NCBI RefSeq assembly: GCF_021729155.1
Contig: NZ_JAJQYA010000014.1
Span: 1-64,000 of the forward strand
Reading direction: 5' to 3'
DNA from: Membranihabitans marinus
GTDB taxonomy: Bacteria > Bacteroidota > Bacteroidia > Chitinophagales > Saprospiraceae
Length of the DNA: 64,000 nucleotides
The notes under the pieces were generated by a model that ran no database searches, had not been told where the DNA came from, and saw nothing but the letters and a program-made list of their open reading frames with translations. Below are positions 8,871-19,219 of the stretch, one piece after another (position 1 is the stretch's first letter; each line of letters opens with the position of its first letter). The translations under genes were made by a program, and so were the position numbers.

Positions 8871-8927
8871 TATAACCGACAATTAAAAATTCATTTGGTA
8901 TTACAGCAAAAACTTGTAATTCGTATA
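8871..8927. repeat. Solo ends of the MITE-like family
   Basis: In the 139-bp gap between the UDP-glucose dehydrogenase and uxs genes, 8871-8900 (TATAACCGACAATTAAAAAT, ending in TTTGGTA) matches one terminus of the MITE-like family. Positions 8914-8926 (TGTAATTCGTATA) match the second end variant. This looks like a collapsed copy with its interior lost. Confidence 0.5.
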
Positions 8928-8963
8928 AACCATTATCGATCCTATCCTCTACATATCGGGCTG

Positions 8964-10274
8964 CTAGGTCGTCGACCGTCCAATACTCTCGTAGTGTATC
9001 CCCATTTCGCGCATAAAATCAACTTCATATAGATTTCTACCATCGAAAATCACTGGAGATTTCAACAATTGTTTGATCACCGAGAAACTAGGCGTTCTAA
9101 ACACACTCCATTCCGTGACAATCGCTAGGGCATCGGCTTCGATCAAGGCTTCGTATTGGTCGGAACAAAAACTAATTTTATCCCCAAATATCTTTTTGAC
9201 ATTGTCCATAGCTTCTGGATCATAAACTTTAACTCCAGCTCCCAATGCCAACAATTTTTCAATAATATAAATGGCTGGAGCTTCTCTGATGTCATCGGTA
9301 TTGGGTTTAAATGCCAATCCCCATACTGCTATAGTCTTACCGGTAATATCGCCGCCGAAATAGTCTACAATTTTATCGACCAACACCTGTTTTTGTCTTT
9401 TATTGACATCCATAACGGCATTGAGGATCTGGAAATCGTATTCGTTGACCTCAGCAGTCTTGGCCAAAGCTTGAACGTCTTTAGGGAAACACGATCCACC
9501 GTAGCCCACTCCAGGGAATAGGAATCTTTTCCCTATTCTAGAGTCCGACCCTATCCCTATGCGAACCTGATCTACATTAGCTCCTACTTTCTCACAGAGA
9601 TTCGCGATTTCATTCATAAACGATATCTTGGTAGCCAAGAAACTATTGGCTGCGTATTTAGTCATTTCAGCCGATCGTTCATCCATAAAATAAATGGGAT
9701 TCCCCTGTCGCACAAATGGCTTGTACAGTCGTTCCATAATTTTCTTGGCTCTTTCCGACTTGGTACCGATGATAACCCTTTCTGGACGCAAAAAATCTTC
9801 TACAGCTACCCCTTCCCTCAAAAACTCGGGATTGGACACTACGTCAAACAAGTTCGTATCCAAATTCTTTGCCAAGGCTTTGTGCACTTCATCAGCCGTA
9901 CCCACTGGCACAGTACTCTTATCGATAATTACAGAATAACTGGTAATTAAATGAGACAATTCTTCGGCCACACCCAAAATATAGGACAAATCCGCTGAAC
10001 CGTCCTCTCCAGGAGGTGTAGGCAATGCCAGAAAAATAACATCGGCATTCTGGATACCTGTGGCCAAGTCAGTAGTAAAACTCAATCGCTTTTGCCTAGA
10101 ATTTCTCTCGAATAGCAACTCTAAACCCGGTTCGTAAATGGGTACTTCCCCATTCTTCATTCGATTGACTTTATCTTCATTTACATCAATACATACCACT
10201 TGATTCCCAGTCTCAGCAAAACAAGTACCTGTAACCAATCCTACATATCCAGTTCCTACTACAGCTATATTCAT
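8964..10274 (-). CDS. ugd: UDP-glucose 6-dehydrogenase
   Basis: This enzyme oxidises UDP-glucose to UDP-glucuronate in two NAD-dependent steps, feeding the decarboxylase downstream and the UDP-GlcA 4-epimerase at 36259. The Rossmann motif GTGYVGL is at residues 7-13. The catalytic Cys262 sits in GYGGSCFPKD, with the STVPVGT and NPEFLREG motifs between. The length of 436 residues is normal for the bacterial class. The next upstream gene ends 53 bp away on the same strand. Confidence 0.95.
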   Translation of the reverse strand: MNIAVVGTGYVGLVTGTCFAETGNQVVCIDVNEDKVNRMKNGEVPIYEPGLELLFERNSRQKRLSFTTDLATGIQNADVIFLALPTPPGEDGSADLSYILGVAEELSHLITSYSVIIDKSTVPVGTADEVHKALAKNLDTNLFDVVSNPEFLREGVAVEDFLRPERVIIGTKSERAKKIMERLYKPFVRQGNPIYFMDERSAEMTKYAANSFLATKISFMNEIANLCEKVGANVDQVRIGIGSDSRIGKRFLFPGVGYGGSCFPKDVQALAKTAEVNEYDFQILNAVMDVNKRQKQVLVDKIVDYFGGDITGKTIAVWGLAFKPNTDDIREAPAIYIIEKLLALGAGVKVYDPEAMDNVKKIFGDKISFCSDQYEALIEADALAIVTEWSVFRTPSFSVIKQLLKSPVIFDGRNLYEVDFMREMGIHYESIGRSTT

Positions 10275-10327
10275 ATTACAATAAACAGTTAATTTTTTAT
10301 AAGAGAAATGTCCTTTGTGTGAACACC

Positions 10328-11290
10328 TTAATTTACTTTTGAAAAATAATTCTTTAAATAGGCTACCGTCAATTTCAACCCAGTTTCGATATCCACACTT
10401 GGTGAATAATCCAATAGGGTTTCAGCCTTAGAAATATCGGCCAAACTATGGGGGATATCCCCAGGTCTCTCAGGCCCATATTGCACTTCGATATTTGTCC
10501 CCAAAACAGTATTGATCATGGCCCACAATTCGTTGAGATTCGTCCTATATCCACAAGCCACATTGTACACTTGATTATATGCCGTAGATTCTTTTGAAAA
10601 CAAAGCATTGATATTGGCCTGCACGGCATTGTCCACATAAGTGAAATCCCTACTAAAACTGCCGTCGCCATTAATGGTTGCAGGCTGACCGGACAAGGCG
10701 GCCTGAACGAATAAAGGGATCACAGCTGCATAGGCACCTTTGGGACTTTGATAGGGGCCGAAAATATTAAAATAACGCAGACCAAACATCTCCATATCGT
10801 AAAGAGCACCGAAGTTGTCGGCATATAGTTCAGACACTTTTTTGGTAACCGCGTATGGGGACAATGGTCGTCCTACCCTACTTTCTACCTTGGGCATATT
10901 GGCTTCATCTCCGTAGACAGAAGAACTAGAAGCATATACCACTCGCTTAATGTCCAAGTCTCTGGCCGCCGTAAATACATTTAAAGTACCAGTAATATTG
11001 TGATCGTTGGTCAACACCGGATTTTTAATCGATCTAGGCACCGATCCCAGTGCAGCTTGATGACATATGGCATCTCCTCCGCTGAATACCTTAAGACAAG
11101 TATCCATATTTCTAATATCTCCTTCGACAAATTCCAAACGATGATCGTCTAATATATCGGCTAGATTTTCGATATTTCCCGTCAAGAGGTTGTCCAAAAC
11201 AGTTACTTTTTCTACATCCTCTCTACGCAATAAGGCACGCGCGATATTGGATCCAATAAAACCCGCACCGCCTGTAATAATTATTTTCAT
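10328..11290 (-). CDS. wbpP: UDP-N-acetylglucosamine 4-epimerase, WbpP type
   Basis: This SDR epimerase is predicted to interconvert UDP-GlcNAc and UDP-GalNAc. It has GGAGFIGS (residues 7-14), the SSSSVYGD strand and catalytic Y146xxxK150 in SPYAVTKK. WbpP-type strings LGSVPRSI, LRYFNIFGPYQSPKGAYAAVIP and RPGDIPHSLADISKA are all present. It is shorter (320 residues) than Pseudomonas WbpP because the N-terminal extension is missing. Together with the next gene it forms the WbpP/WbpO or TviC/TviB pair, which would yield UDP-N-acetylgalactosaminuronic acid. Substrate preference is inferred from family only. Confidence 0.87.
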   Translation of the reverse strand: MKIIITGGAGFIGSNIARALLRREDVEKVTVLDNLLTGNIENLADILDDHRLEFVEGDIRNMDTCLKVFSGGDAICHQAALGSVPRSIKNPVLTNDHNITGTLNVFTAARDLDIKRVVYASSSSVYGDEANMPKVESRVGRPLSPYAVTKKVSELYADNFGALYDMEMFGLRYFNIFGPYQSPKGAYAAVIPLFVQAALSGQPATINGDGSFSRDFTYVDNAVQANINALFSKESTAYNQVYNVACGYRTNLNELWAMINTVLGTNIEVQYGPERPGDIPHSLADISKAETLLDYSPSVDIETGLKLTVAYLKNYFSKVN

Positions 11291-11335
11291 ATCGAAATAT
11301 CGTTGATTTTTTAATATTGTACTAATCGTTTATAA

Positions 11336-12610
11336 TTACAATCTTGCCTGACTTAATTTTTTATCCCAAAACCCTTTCACGTCATATATCAAGGTATTTC
11401 CGTTTAGGGAGATAGGATCAATAGATTCAAATGCCCGGTGTGAAACACACAACACAATACAATCGTAGTGGTTCAAATCCGGCAAGTCCTCCAACAAATC
11501 TATAGCCAGCTCTTGTGATACTTGACTTGGATCAGCCCAAGGGTCATAGACGTCGATGGCCAAATCATAATCGGCCAATTCACGATAAATATCTACAGCC
11601 CTTGTATTTCTTATATCGGGACAGTTTTCTTTAAACGTAATCCCCAATTGCAATATTTTTGAGTTTTTAAGCGAAAGGTCATTTTTCACCATCAACTTTA
11701 TGATTTCCTGGGCTACAAAACTCCCCATTCCATCGTTAATGCGTCGTCCAGCCAATATCATTTCAGGATGATACCCTACTTCCTGAGCTTTTTGTGCCAA
11801 ATAATATGGATCTACTCCTATACAATGTCCGCCGACCAAACCCGGTCTAAATGGCAAGAAATTCCATTTACTCCCAGCGGCCTCTAGGACTTCAATGGTA
11901 TCGATATTTAGCTTATTAAATATCTTGGCCAATTCATTGACAAAGGCAATATTGATGTCTCTCTGACAATTTTCAATGACTTTGGCCGCCTCGGCCACTC
12001 GAATGGAAGCCGCTCGATATGTACCTGCGGTAATAATGGAGCGATAGACTTCATCGATCTTCTCTGCTACTTCCGGCGTGGATCCCGCTGTGATTTTGAC
12101 GATTTTGGTCAACGTATGTTGTTTATCCCCCGGGTTGATTCTTTCTGGACTATACCCTACAAAGAAATCTTTATTGAACTCTAATCCCGATTCCACACTC
12201 AATATCGGAACACATTTTTCCTCTGTTGCTCCTGGATATACCGTCGATTCATAGACCACTATATCTCCTTGCTTCAAGACCTGGCCTACCGTAGTGGAAG
12301 CCGAAATCAATGGGCCGAAATTGGGTTTTTTATTAGAATCCACTGGTGTAGGTACGGTGATAATATAAAAATTGCAATCCCCGATATCATTGAGCTCACA
12401 AGTCAAAGTCAACCCACTTTCCTCAGCCTCACTTCCCAGGACTTCTCGAAGCTCTTCTTCCTCCACTTCCATGGTACTATCATGAAATCCATTTAACTCA
12501 GCTACGCGCGATGATTGAATATCAAAACCGACAACAGGATATTTTTTGGCAAATTCCACTGCCAAGGGCAAGCCGACGTAGCCCAAACCAATAATTCCAA
12601 TTTTCAACAT
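11336..12610 (-). CDS. tviB: UDP-N-acetylhexosamine 6-dehydrogenase, TviB/WbpO type
   Basis: This nucleotide-sugar dehydrogenase oxidises C6 of UDP-GlcNAc or UDP-GalNAc to the uronic acid. It has GLGYVGLP (residues 8-15), ESTVYPGATE, GYSPERINPGD and the catalytic Cys263 in GGHCIGVDPYY, all standard for the Vi/WbpO subgroup. The length of 424 residues is typical. It sits between two SDR genes on the same strand. The product could also supply the WlbA/WlbB pair if it acts on UDP-GlcNAc; sequence alone does not settle the epimer used. Confidence 0.9.
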   Translation of the reverse strand: MLKIGIIGLGYVGLPLAVEFAKKYPVVGFDIQSSRVAELNGFHDSTMEVEEEELREVLGSEAEESGLTLTCELNDIGDCNFYIITVPTPVDSNKKPNFGPLISASTTVGQVLKQGDIVVYESTVYPGATEEKCVPILSVESGLEFNKDFFVGYSPERINPGDKQHTLTKIVKITAGSTPEVAEKIDEVYRSIITAGTYRAASIRVAEAAKVIENCQRDINIAFVNELAKIFNKLNIDTIEVLEAAGSKWNFLPFRPGLVGGHCIGVDPYYLAQKAQEVGYHPEMILAGRRINDGMGSFVAQEIIKLMVKNDLSLKNSKILQLGITFKENCPDIRNTRAVDIYRELADYDLAIDVYDPWADPSQVSQELAIDLLEDLPDLNHYDCIVLCVSHRAFESIDPISLNGNTLIYDVKGFWDKKLSQARL

Positions 12611-12617
12611 ATAATTT

Positions 12618-13571
12618 TTATTTATTACTGGAAGGAACGAGGAGTTCTTGGTTGTTTAGTATAAAATGATTAGAAAAAGTATACACTTCATTAATCAGCG
12701 CTTCCTCAATTTTATTCTCAGTCAATAACCGAGCATCATTTACTTCCAAGCTAGGCACTTTTTGGCCTTGATTAATATGAATATACTCCAAATTGGGGAT
12801 AATTTCTCTTAATATAAATCGTATTTGATTAATGCTAATATTAAAATCTACTAGGTTGTGAATTTTCAAACCGTATCCGGGTTTTTTACCCGTTGGCAAT
12901 GTATTCATCAAGGCTTTTGACAGTGAATCGATATGGATAAATGGTCGCTTTTGTTCCCCATCTCCATAGATCTTTATTTTCCCATAACACAGGGCTTCAA
13001 ATATAAATCGATTGATAACAGAATCCAATCTCACCGCTCTGTTGTAGCCGTAAACATTCCCTATCCTCAATACATCGACGATCATCCGATTGGCCAATAA
13101 TTGAATAAATTTTTCTGCTTCCCGCTTCGATCGACCATAAGCATTCATAGGATTGGGTTCCATCAATTCATTTTCCACATGGTGAAAACCATACACAGAG
13201 GCTGTACTCAAAAAGATAAATTTTTGAACTCGAGTATTTTTCTCTAAACACTGAACCAAATTGGCCGTCCCCCAAAGGTTGATCTGCTCGTACTTCAAAC
13301 TATCTTCATGACTGTATGGTGACTTTACCACCCCGGCCAAATGGTAAATAGCATCTATGTCCTGGAGCACTCGCATTAACTCAATGTGATTGAGAATGTC
13401 GCCTTGAACAAACTCCACTTTATCTAATTTAACTCCGTTAAAGAAAAAACGAATATTGTTGTGCGACATGTTATCGTATATCACAATACGCTTAACTTCT
13501 GGATTTTGATGCAGGGCTTCAACCAAGGATGTCCCTATATATCCAGCCCCTCCTGTTACTAAAATATTCAT
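12618..13571 (-). CDS. NAD-dependent epimerase/dehydratase (SDR), substrate unknown
   Basis: This is an extended short-chain dehydrogenase/reductase acting on a nucleotide sugar. It has GGAGYIGT (residues 7-14), STASVYG, and catalytic Y145xxxK149 in NAYGRSKR. The late domain RPFIHIDSLSKALMNTL fits GalE-like epimerases. No substrate-specific signature was recognised. It is the first gene of the minus-strand sugar block and ends 7 bp before the TviB-like gene. The 291-bp gap upstream (13572-13862) is AT-rich and probably holds the promoter, but no clear box was found. Confidence 0.82.
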   Translation of the reverse strand: MNILVTGGAGYIGTSLVEALHQNPEVKRIVIYDNMSHNNIRFFFNGVKLDKVEFVQGDILNHIELMRVLQDIDAIYHLAGVVKSPYSHEDSLKYEQINLWGTANLVQCLEKNTRVQKFIFLSTASVYGFHHVENELMEPNPMNAYGRSKREAEKFIQLLANRMIVDVLRIGNVYGYNRAVRLDSVINRFIFEALCYGKIKIYGDGEQKRPFIHIDSLSKALMNTLPTGKKPGYGLKIHNLVDFNISINQIRFILREIIPNLEYIHINQGQKVPSLEVNDARLLTENKIEEALINEVYTFSNHFILNNQELLVPSSNK

Positions 13572-13862
13572 ATTCTAATAGTTATCAATTTCAAACGAAG
13601 ATACACTATCCTAAACAATTCAATAGAAGTCTTTTAATAATTTTATTTTTTACAATACCTTCTATAGAGGAAATAAATATCGTCGTTTTTCATACGATAC
13701 AAACTCACAATTGCCTCTAATCTTGCGATTTAAATAAGTCTAACCTGGGTTTAAAACAACAATAATTTAACATACTATAATGATACCTCGTCATGCCTCA
13801 GGGGGTGAATTCAGTCATGCTCAGTCATCTCAATTTCCATGGATTTTCAAAAAAACCACAGA

Positions 13863-14765
13863 CTAATCCAAATATTGAAACTCCCCCTTCTGTTTCCGGC
13901 TTCTGTATATTCGAGGATATTTAACCATCATTCTCGTGACTGCTATACATAAATATCTGATCTCTTTGACCTGACCTCGACGAAGACTCCCTATCAATAC
14001 TTTAACCACATCATAACCGAACTTCAATACGGCCTTTATCCATCCATCATTGACATTTTTTAATCCCACCATAAAATAACGCTCATAGTCTTGGGGTGAT
14101 TCAACCTTCTGACGTGAATGACGATCCAAATGATACCCCTTGACAGACGTATTGACCACAACGGATAGACCGGCATGGTGAAGGCGGTGAATATAATCAT
14201 TGTCCTCACCATAGAGGAAAAAGAGAGGATCAAATCCCCCTACTCTGCGAATGGTAGCCATTGGTAAATACCAAAAAGCAGCATTGACAAATTGAACCAA
14301 CAAAAGATGATGGTGATCACGGTAATACCTATTTTCATCCAACGCCCGACGAATATAGGACTCGAAATATACATCCAAAGTTTCTCCATCGCTGTAATGC
14401 ATAGGAGACAGTACTCCTATATCGGGATATTGCAGAGATGTTTGTCGCAAACCGGTCAACATTGTTGGAGTGGATACCGTATCTTGATTGACCAACAGGA
14501 CGGCTTCATATGCATTATCTCGCGCATATCGCAATCCCTGGTTATTGGCCTGTCCAAAACCCAGATTTTCAACATTGGATAACAATTCGATGTCCTTGCC
14601 AAAAGTTTGAAGAATGGACAAGGTACGGTCTGTTGAATGATTGTCGACAACTAAAACATCACAGCCTTCCATGTCCAATAACGAGGAAATACAGGCCTCT
14701 ATATACTGCTCACCGTTATAGGACACTACTATGGCTAGGGTTAGATTTCCGCCATCTGCCCTCAT
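13863..14765 (-). CDS. Family 2 glycosyltransferase (rhamnosyltransferase-like)
   Basis: This is a cytosolic GT-A glycosyltransferase of family GT2. The N-terminus has the nucleotide-binding pattern VSYNGEQYIEACISSLL...VVDNHSTDRTL. A later VLLVNQDT and GEDNDYIHRLHHAG resemble WbbL-type rhamnosyltransferases. The length of 300 residues is normal. Its start overlaps the upstream GT2 gene by 4 bp (ATGA type), so the two are coupled. Donor sugar and linkage cannot be read from sequence. Confidence 0.85.
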   Translation of the reverse strand: MRADGGNLTLAIVVSYNGEQYIEACISSLLDMEGCDVLVVDNHSTDRTLSILQTFGKDIELLSNVENLGFGQANNQGLRYARDNAYEAVLLVNQDTVSTPTMLTGLRQTSLQYPDIGVLSPMHYSDGETLDVYFESYIRRALDENRYYRDHHHLLLVQFVNAAFWYLPMATIRRVGGFDPLFFLYGEDNDYIHRLHHAGLSVVVNTSVKGYHLDRHSRQKVESPQDYERYFMVGLKNVNDGWIKAVLKFGYDVVKVLIGSLRRGQVKEIRYLCIAVTRMMVKYPRIYRSRKQKGEFQYLD

Positions 14766-15781
14766 ATTTCTTTTAATTTTCGATTTAGGAATCTAAATCT
14801 CGACGCCAGTACATAACTCAATGCCTTGCCCAAGATCTTTTGCCCCAAAGAGGTAGTGACAAAAATAGGCCAAATCCCTAAAAACACTTTCATGGCTGGC
14901 GTTAAAGGAAGATCGTGGGAGGTACAAAACCCATGGCCCCGCTCGATGGCCCGACCTTGATTGCGACTCAACAGATAGGCGAAAAAATAAAACAATCGAT
15001 AAGTATAACTATGGATCAAAAAAGAATTTTTCACATCCATATTGTCATAAATCTCCTGTAGTGTTTGATACATGATGTCTATTTCTTCCGAGGTCAACAC
15101 TTTGGACTTGCTGATTCTATTGGTTTCATCGTGAATGCGATACATTACATCATGTGGTCGATCGCTAGCGCATTTGACCTTATATCCAGCCATCATATAC
15201 CGAATATAAAAATCCCATTCTTGCCAACGAGGCATAGATTCTCTAAACCATATGCCATTTCCATTTCTCCAGATATTCCGAATAAATCCTCCATTCACAG
15301 TCCACAAATTCTGAAGCAAAAATCCAAAATATTCTTCTTGTCGACCATAGTCAACCTTAGCCATCATAGTTATATTGTCTATATTCTCCCGAAAAAGAGC
15401 TGAAGAAAACATCCAAGCATCACAATCGGCATGATCTTGTACAAATGCAATGCGATTCATTAAACAATGAGGCAACAATAAATCGTCAGAATCTAAGAAA
15501 ATCACATAATCGCCTTGGGCAAGATTCAACCCAATATTGCGACAAGTATTACTGCCCTTGGGTTGACGTGCTCTCTTGTACAACTTAAATCTGTCATCAT
15601 CGGCGACAAATGACTGAATTGAGGCAAATACCTCATCTTCGGAACCATCATCCACAACAATGCACTCCCAATACACATAGGTTTGTTCTCGGACAGACGT
15701 CAGGGTCTGCCGCAACAATTCCTTCCTATTCCAGGTCGGTATAATGATGGATACTAAAGGATAAGCTGTGGACTGGGTCAT
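14762..15781 (-). CDS. Family 2 glycosyltransferase
   Basis: This GT-A enzyme starts with VSIIIPTWNRKELLRQTL and has VVDDGSED, then the metal-binding LDSDDLLLP (about residue 96) and RWQEWDFYIRYMMAGY, all classic GT2 features. At 339 residues it is a soluble or peripheral enzyme with no obvious membrane span. It precedes and overlaps the next GT2 gene. The pair lies between bamA and the sugar-nucleotide block and may add side residues to the polymer handled by the flippase at 6395. Confidence 0.87.
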   Translation of the reverse strand: MTQSTAYPLVSIIIPTWNRKELLRQTLTSVREQTYVYWECIVVDDGSEDEVFASIQSFVADDDRFKLYKRARQPKGSNTCRNIGLNLAQGDYVIFLDSDDLLLPHCLMNRIAFVQDHADCDAWMFSSALFRENIDNITMMAKVDYGRQEEYFGFLLQNLWTVNGGFIRNIWRNGNGIWFRESMPRWQEWDFYIRYMMAGYKVKCASDRPHDVMYRIHDETNRISKSKVLTSEEIDIMYQTLQEIYDNMDVKNSFLIHSYTYRLFYFFAYLLSRNQGRAIERGHGFCTSHDLPLTPAMKVFLGIWPIFVTTSLGQKILGKALSYVLASRFRFLNRKLKEI

Positions 15782-15849
15782 GTATCTACTATATTCAACA
15801 AACCAATATACAGCAATCCAGAGAAAAAATCTAATTGCAGTTATACCAT

Positions 15850-18390
15850 CTACTCAGGCTCAAACCCTAACAAGATCTGGAATTTTCCAAAATCTGTAAA
15901 CTTGGCATCGGTAGCTTGTAAATTCGGTTTATCCCAACCAATACCGTAATCAAATCCAATCAAACCAAACATTGGCAAGAAGACACGAAGTCCCAAACCT
16001 GTAGATCGTTTAATATTAAATGGATTGAAAGCAGTAAAACTATTAAAGGCATTACCCCCTTCCAAAAAGGCCAAGGCATAAATGGTAGAACTCGGATTAA
16101 GTGAGAATGGATATCTCAATTCCAAGGTATATTTATTGTACACACTAGATCCGGTAATGGTAGAACCATCTAAGGTTACCGCGGGGAAATTACTGGATTC
16201 ATACCCCCTCATATTCACACGATCTTGTCCGGTAATTACATAATTGGACGACAATGGTTCTGCACCAAAATCGAATCTCTCAAATGGAGAATCCCCAATT
16301 TCACTATTATAATGACCTACAAAACCTAGTTTTGCACTAGCTTTGACAACAAATTTTCCAAAGACTTGTCTATACCATTCTGCCTTTATATTCCACTTGT
16401 GATACTCTACCCATTTGTATTTATCTTGAGGTTCCAGTCCCGCATAAGTTTTGTCATTTAACAAACTATAAGGCGGAGTCAACTGAATGGCCAAACTAAA
16501 GGTTGCACCCTCTGTAGGGAAAATGGGTTCATATATAGTACTTCTAGCGATAGTGGTTTCTAGATATACGTTGTTGTATTCCCCATTGGAAACCGAAGTT
16601 CCGTCCAACAATCTAAAGACCGAACCGTAGTTATTGATGTTGATCTTCTGATAATTCAGGGTATTGTTGATAATAAAGTTTTCATCCGGCCATTTCAACG
16701 GAGATCCCAATCCCAAGGTCAACTGGGACATGGTCAAGTATTGACTGATCTGAAGTACACTTGAATATTTGGTATGGTAGGCCGCCAATGTAAAAGAATT
16801 GGGACGCTTACCCCCCATCCATGGTTCGGTAAATGAAAAATTATAAGACTGGTAATAATTACCATTGGATTGTGCTCTCACACTCAGCTTTTGTCCATCA
16901 CCAGTAGGGAGAGGATGCCATGCTTCTTTGTTGAAGATATTCCGCAGTGAAAAGTTGTTAAAGGTCAGACCTAAAGTACCAATCAACCCCCCACTAGTAC
17001 CGTAGTACTGATCTGCAGGCTGGTAACCGGCCGACAATTCCAATTGGTCAGAAGATTGTTCCTCGACATCGTATTCTATATCCACTGTACCTCGCTGCTC
17101 ATTAACCGGGGTATTGATACCCATGGTCTCTTGATTAAAATAGCCCAAGGCCAAGACCTTTCTTTGTGATCGAATAATATCAGATCGACTAAATTTTTTG
17201 CCTGGCAAAGTGGTCAATTCTCTTCTGATTACGTGTTCGTGAGTTCTGTCATTTCCAGTAATCACTACTTTGTCAATGGTTGCTTGAGGTCCTTCAAAAA
17301 TTCGAATCTCTATATCTACCGAATCTTGCTCTACCGCTGTTTCGATAGGATTGGCAGAGAAAAACAAATAACCGTCATCCATATACAATGCAGACACGTC
17401 ATTTCCATCCAAGGAGAAGCTCAACCTCTTGGTCAATTCTTCGAGATTGTAAAGGTCTCCCTTTTTCATTCCCAGCACACGGCTCAATTGATCGGTACTG
17501 TAAAGGGTATTCCCCTTCCATCCAATTTGACGGATATAATACTGATTGCCTTCTTCTACTTCAATATCAATGACCATATCGCCATCTGGCTCTCGACTGA
17601 TGGAATCGCTCAATATTTTTGCATCTCTAAAACCAAGAGATTGGTAATAGGTGATGATTTTCTTTTTATCGTCTTCGTACTTTCTTTTTATCCACTTGGA
17701 AGAAGCAAACAATTTTCTTTTGGTTTTGGTATCCTCCAATTGTTTACGGAGTTTTCTATCGGACACCAAGGAATTGCCTTTAAAATTGATATCTTGGATT
17801 TTCACTTTACTGCCCCGATCGACATTGATCTTCAGTTGCACTCCATTTTCCAATTTTTCTTCTTTGACTTGGACCATTTCGACTTCTGCATCCAAGAAAC
17901 CTTTCTCCGTATAATATCTTTTAATGGCACTTGAGGCCTTAGTTGTAGCACTTTGGGTCACAATTCCTCCTTTGACTAAGAAAGGCTCCACGGCCTCTTT
18001 GAGGTCATCTTCCTGAGATTTTTTAATGCCTACAAAATCAAATCGAGTCAATCTCGGTTTCTCCGTCACTCGAATTTCTAAAAAGATTACCTTATCTATG
18101 ACCTTTCGCTGAACAATTTGAATATCTGAAAACAAATTCAATTCCCATAGGTTGTTGAATGCTTCTTGGACATCGTCGGGGAGATTCAATTTTCCTCCTT
18201 CTTTTATGCCAGCTACTACTTTGAGGGCCTTGGGATCGGTATGCTCTGATCCAACGATGGTTACTTCCCCAACTTCATAACGCTCACCTTCTTCCAATGC
18301 TTGACTATAACCAGTCAATGGCGACCATATCATCAAGATAAAAGCCAATAGGAGAGTTAAAAAATGTATCTTCTTAGTGTCGAATTTCAT
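15850..18390 (-). CDS. bamA: Outer-membrane protein assembly factor BamA
   Basis: This is the Omp85-family beta-barrel insertase of the outer membrane. A signal peptide (residues 1 to about 30, ending near TGYSQA) is followed by POTRA repeats over roughly residues 35-450, recognisable from EGxxY/F...I and GN/GxxDAxI patterns. A C-terminal 16-strand barrel of about 390 residues contains QDRVNMRGYESSNFP and RSTGLGLRVFLPMFGLIGFDYG. The length of 846 residues is normal for Bacteroidota. It follows uppS by 79 bp, the usual uppS-bamA order in this phylum; the Skp/OmpH gene often found next is absent here. Confidence 0.95.
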   Translation of the reverse strand: MKFDTKKIHFLTLLLAFILMIWSPLTGYSQALEEGERYEVGEVTIVGSEHTDPKALKVVAGIKEGGKLNLPDDVQEAFNNLWELNLFSDIQIVQRKVIDKVIFLEIRVTEKPRLTRFDFVGIKKSQEDDLKEAVEPFLVKGGIVTQSATTKASSAIKRYYTEKGFLDAEVEMVQVKEEKLENGVQLKINVDRGSKVKIQDINFKGNSLVSDRKLRKQLEDTKTKRKLFASSKWIKRKYEDDKKKIITYYQSLGFRDAKILSDSISREPDGDMVIDIEVEEGNQYYIRQIGWKGNTLYSTDQLSRVLGMKKGDLYNLEELTKRLSFSLDGNDVSALYMDDGYLFFSANPIETAVEQDSVDIEIRIFEGPQATIDKVVITGNDRTHEHVIRRELTTLPGKKFSRSDIIRSQRKVLALGYFNQETMGINTPVNEQRGTVDIEYDVEEQSSDQLELSAGYQPADQYYGTSGGLIGTLGLTFNNFSLRNIFNKEAWHPLPTGDGQKLSVRAQSNGNYYQSYNFSFTEPWMGGKRPNSFTLAAYHTKYSSVLQISQYLTMSQLTLGLGSPLKWPDENFIINNTLNYQKININNYGSVFRLLDGTSVSNGEYNNVYLETTIARSTIYEPIFPTEGATFSLAIQLTPPYSLLNDKTYAGLEPQDKYKWVEYHKWNIKAEWYRQVFGKFVVKASAKLGFVGHYNSEIGDSPFERFDFGAEPLSSNYVITGQDRVNMRGYESSNFPAVTLDGSTITGSSVYNKYTLELRYPFSLNPSSTIYALAFLEGGNAFNSFTAFNPFNIKRSTGLGLRVFLPMFGLIGFDYGIGWDKPNLQATDAKFTDFGKFQILLGFEPE

Positions 18391-18469
18391 ATAAATAAGT
18401 GCTTTACTTCACGTTAAAACGAAACATGTATTCCGCTTTTTTTTAGTTTGTTGTACATTTAACATATTC

Positions 18470-19219
18470 TTAAACAATCTGCTCCCCGGTTTTTCCAAAT
18501 CGCCTCTCCCTGTTTTGAAAAGCTATAATTGCTTCAAAAAAGTCTTCCTTCGTAAACTGAGGCCACATCTTTTCTGTAAAGAAAAATTCAGTATATGCAC
18601 ACTGCCACAACAAAAAATTACTTAAACGCATTTCACCACTGGTCCGAATCAATAATTCGGGATCAGGCATAAAATGGGTCGCAAGGTAATTAGAAATCAT
18701 TGATTCTGTTATATCTTCTGGTTTAATTTTATCATCTACGGCATCTGCTACCATAGATTGTATGGCATTTTTGATTTCCCATCTACCGCTATAATTGAGT
18801 GCCAGAGTCAAATCCATATGACTATTTTCTTTGGTATCTTCTATCCCAGACATCAAGGCATCATATGTTTTGGAAGGCAATTGACTCAAATCGCCTATTG
18901 CTCGCAGTCGAATATTGTTTTTGTTTAGGGTTTCTATTTCGCGGTGAATCGTCTCTACCAATAATGACATCAAGGCATTGACTTCGATCTTGGGTCGCGA
19001 CCAATTTTCGGTAGAGAAAGCGTATAGAGTCAAATATTTCACACCTATTTCTGCCCCTGCTTCGGAGATGGCTCTTACGGCCCGCACACCATTTCTATGG
19101 CCAAAAATCCTGGTTTTTCCCATATTTTTGGCCCACCTACCATTGCCATCCATTATTACGGCAACATGTTTGGGCAGTGGGTTATCTTTTATCCTATTTT
19201 TTAATTCCAAATGATCCAT
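18470..19219 (-). CDS. uppS: Isoprenyl transferase (undecaprenyl diphosphate synthase)
   Basis: This cis-prenyltransferase makes undecaprenyl diphosphate, the lipid carrier for peptidoglycan and for the polysaccharides encoded around it. The family motif VIMDGNGRWAK (residues 21-31) carries the catalytic Asp24. GHRNGV, YAFSTENWSRP and the late RTSGEMRLSNFLLWQ region are all conserved. The length of 249 residues is normal. It lies between yebC and bamA; the 182-bp gap upstream suggests its own promoter. Confidence 0.96.
   Translation of the reverse strand: MDHLELKNRIKDNPLPKHVAVIMDGNGRWAKNMGKTRIFGHRNGVRAVRAISEAGAEIGVKYLTLYAFSTENWSRPKIEVNALMSLLVETIHREIETLNKNNIRLRAIGDLSQLPSKTYDALMSGIEDTKENSHMDLTLALNYSGRWEIKNAIQSMVADAVDDKIKPEDITESMISNYLATHFMPDPELLIRTSGEMRLSNFLLWQCAYTEFFFTEKMWPQFTKEDFFEAIIAFQNRERRFGKTGEQIV

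Noticed and set aside
17233-17934. A 233-codon plus-strand open frame opposite bamA
   Set aside because: It lies fully antisense to the well-conserved bamA gene, and its translation shows no domain or signal; it is a shadow frame.
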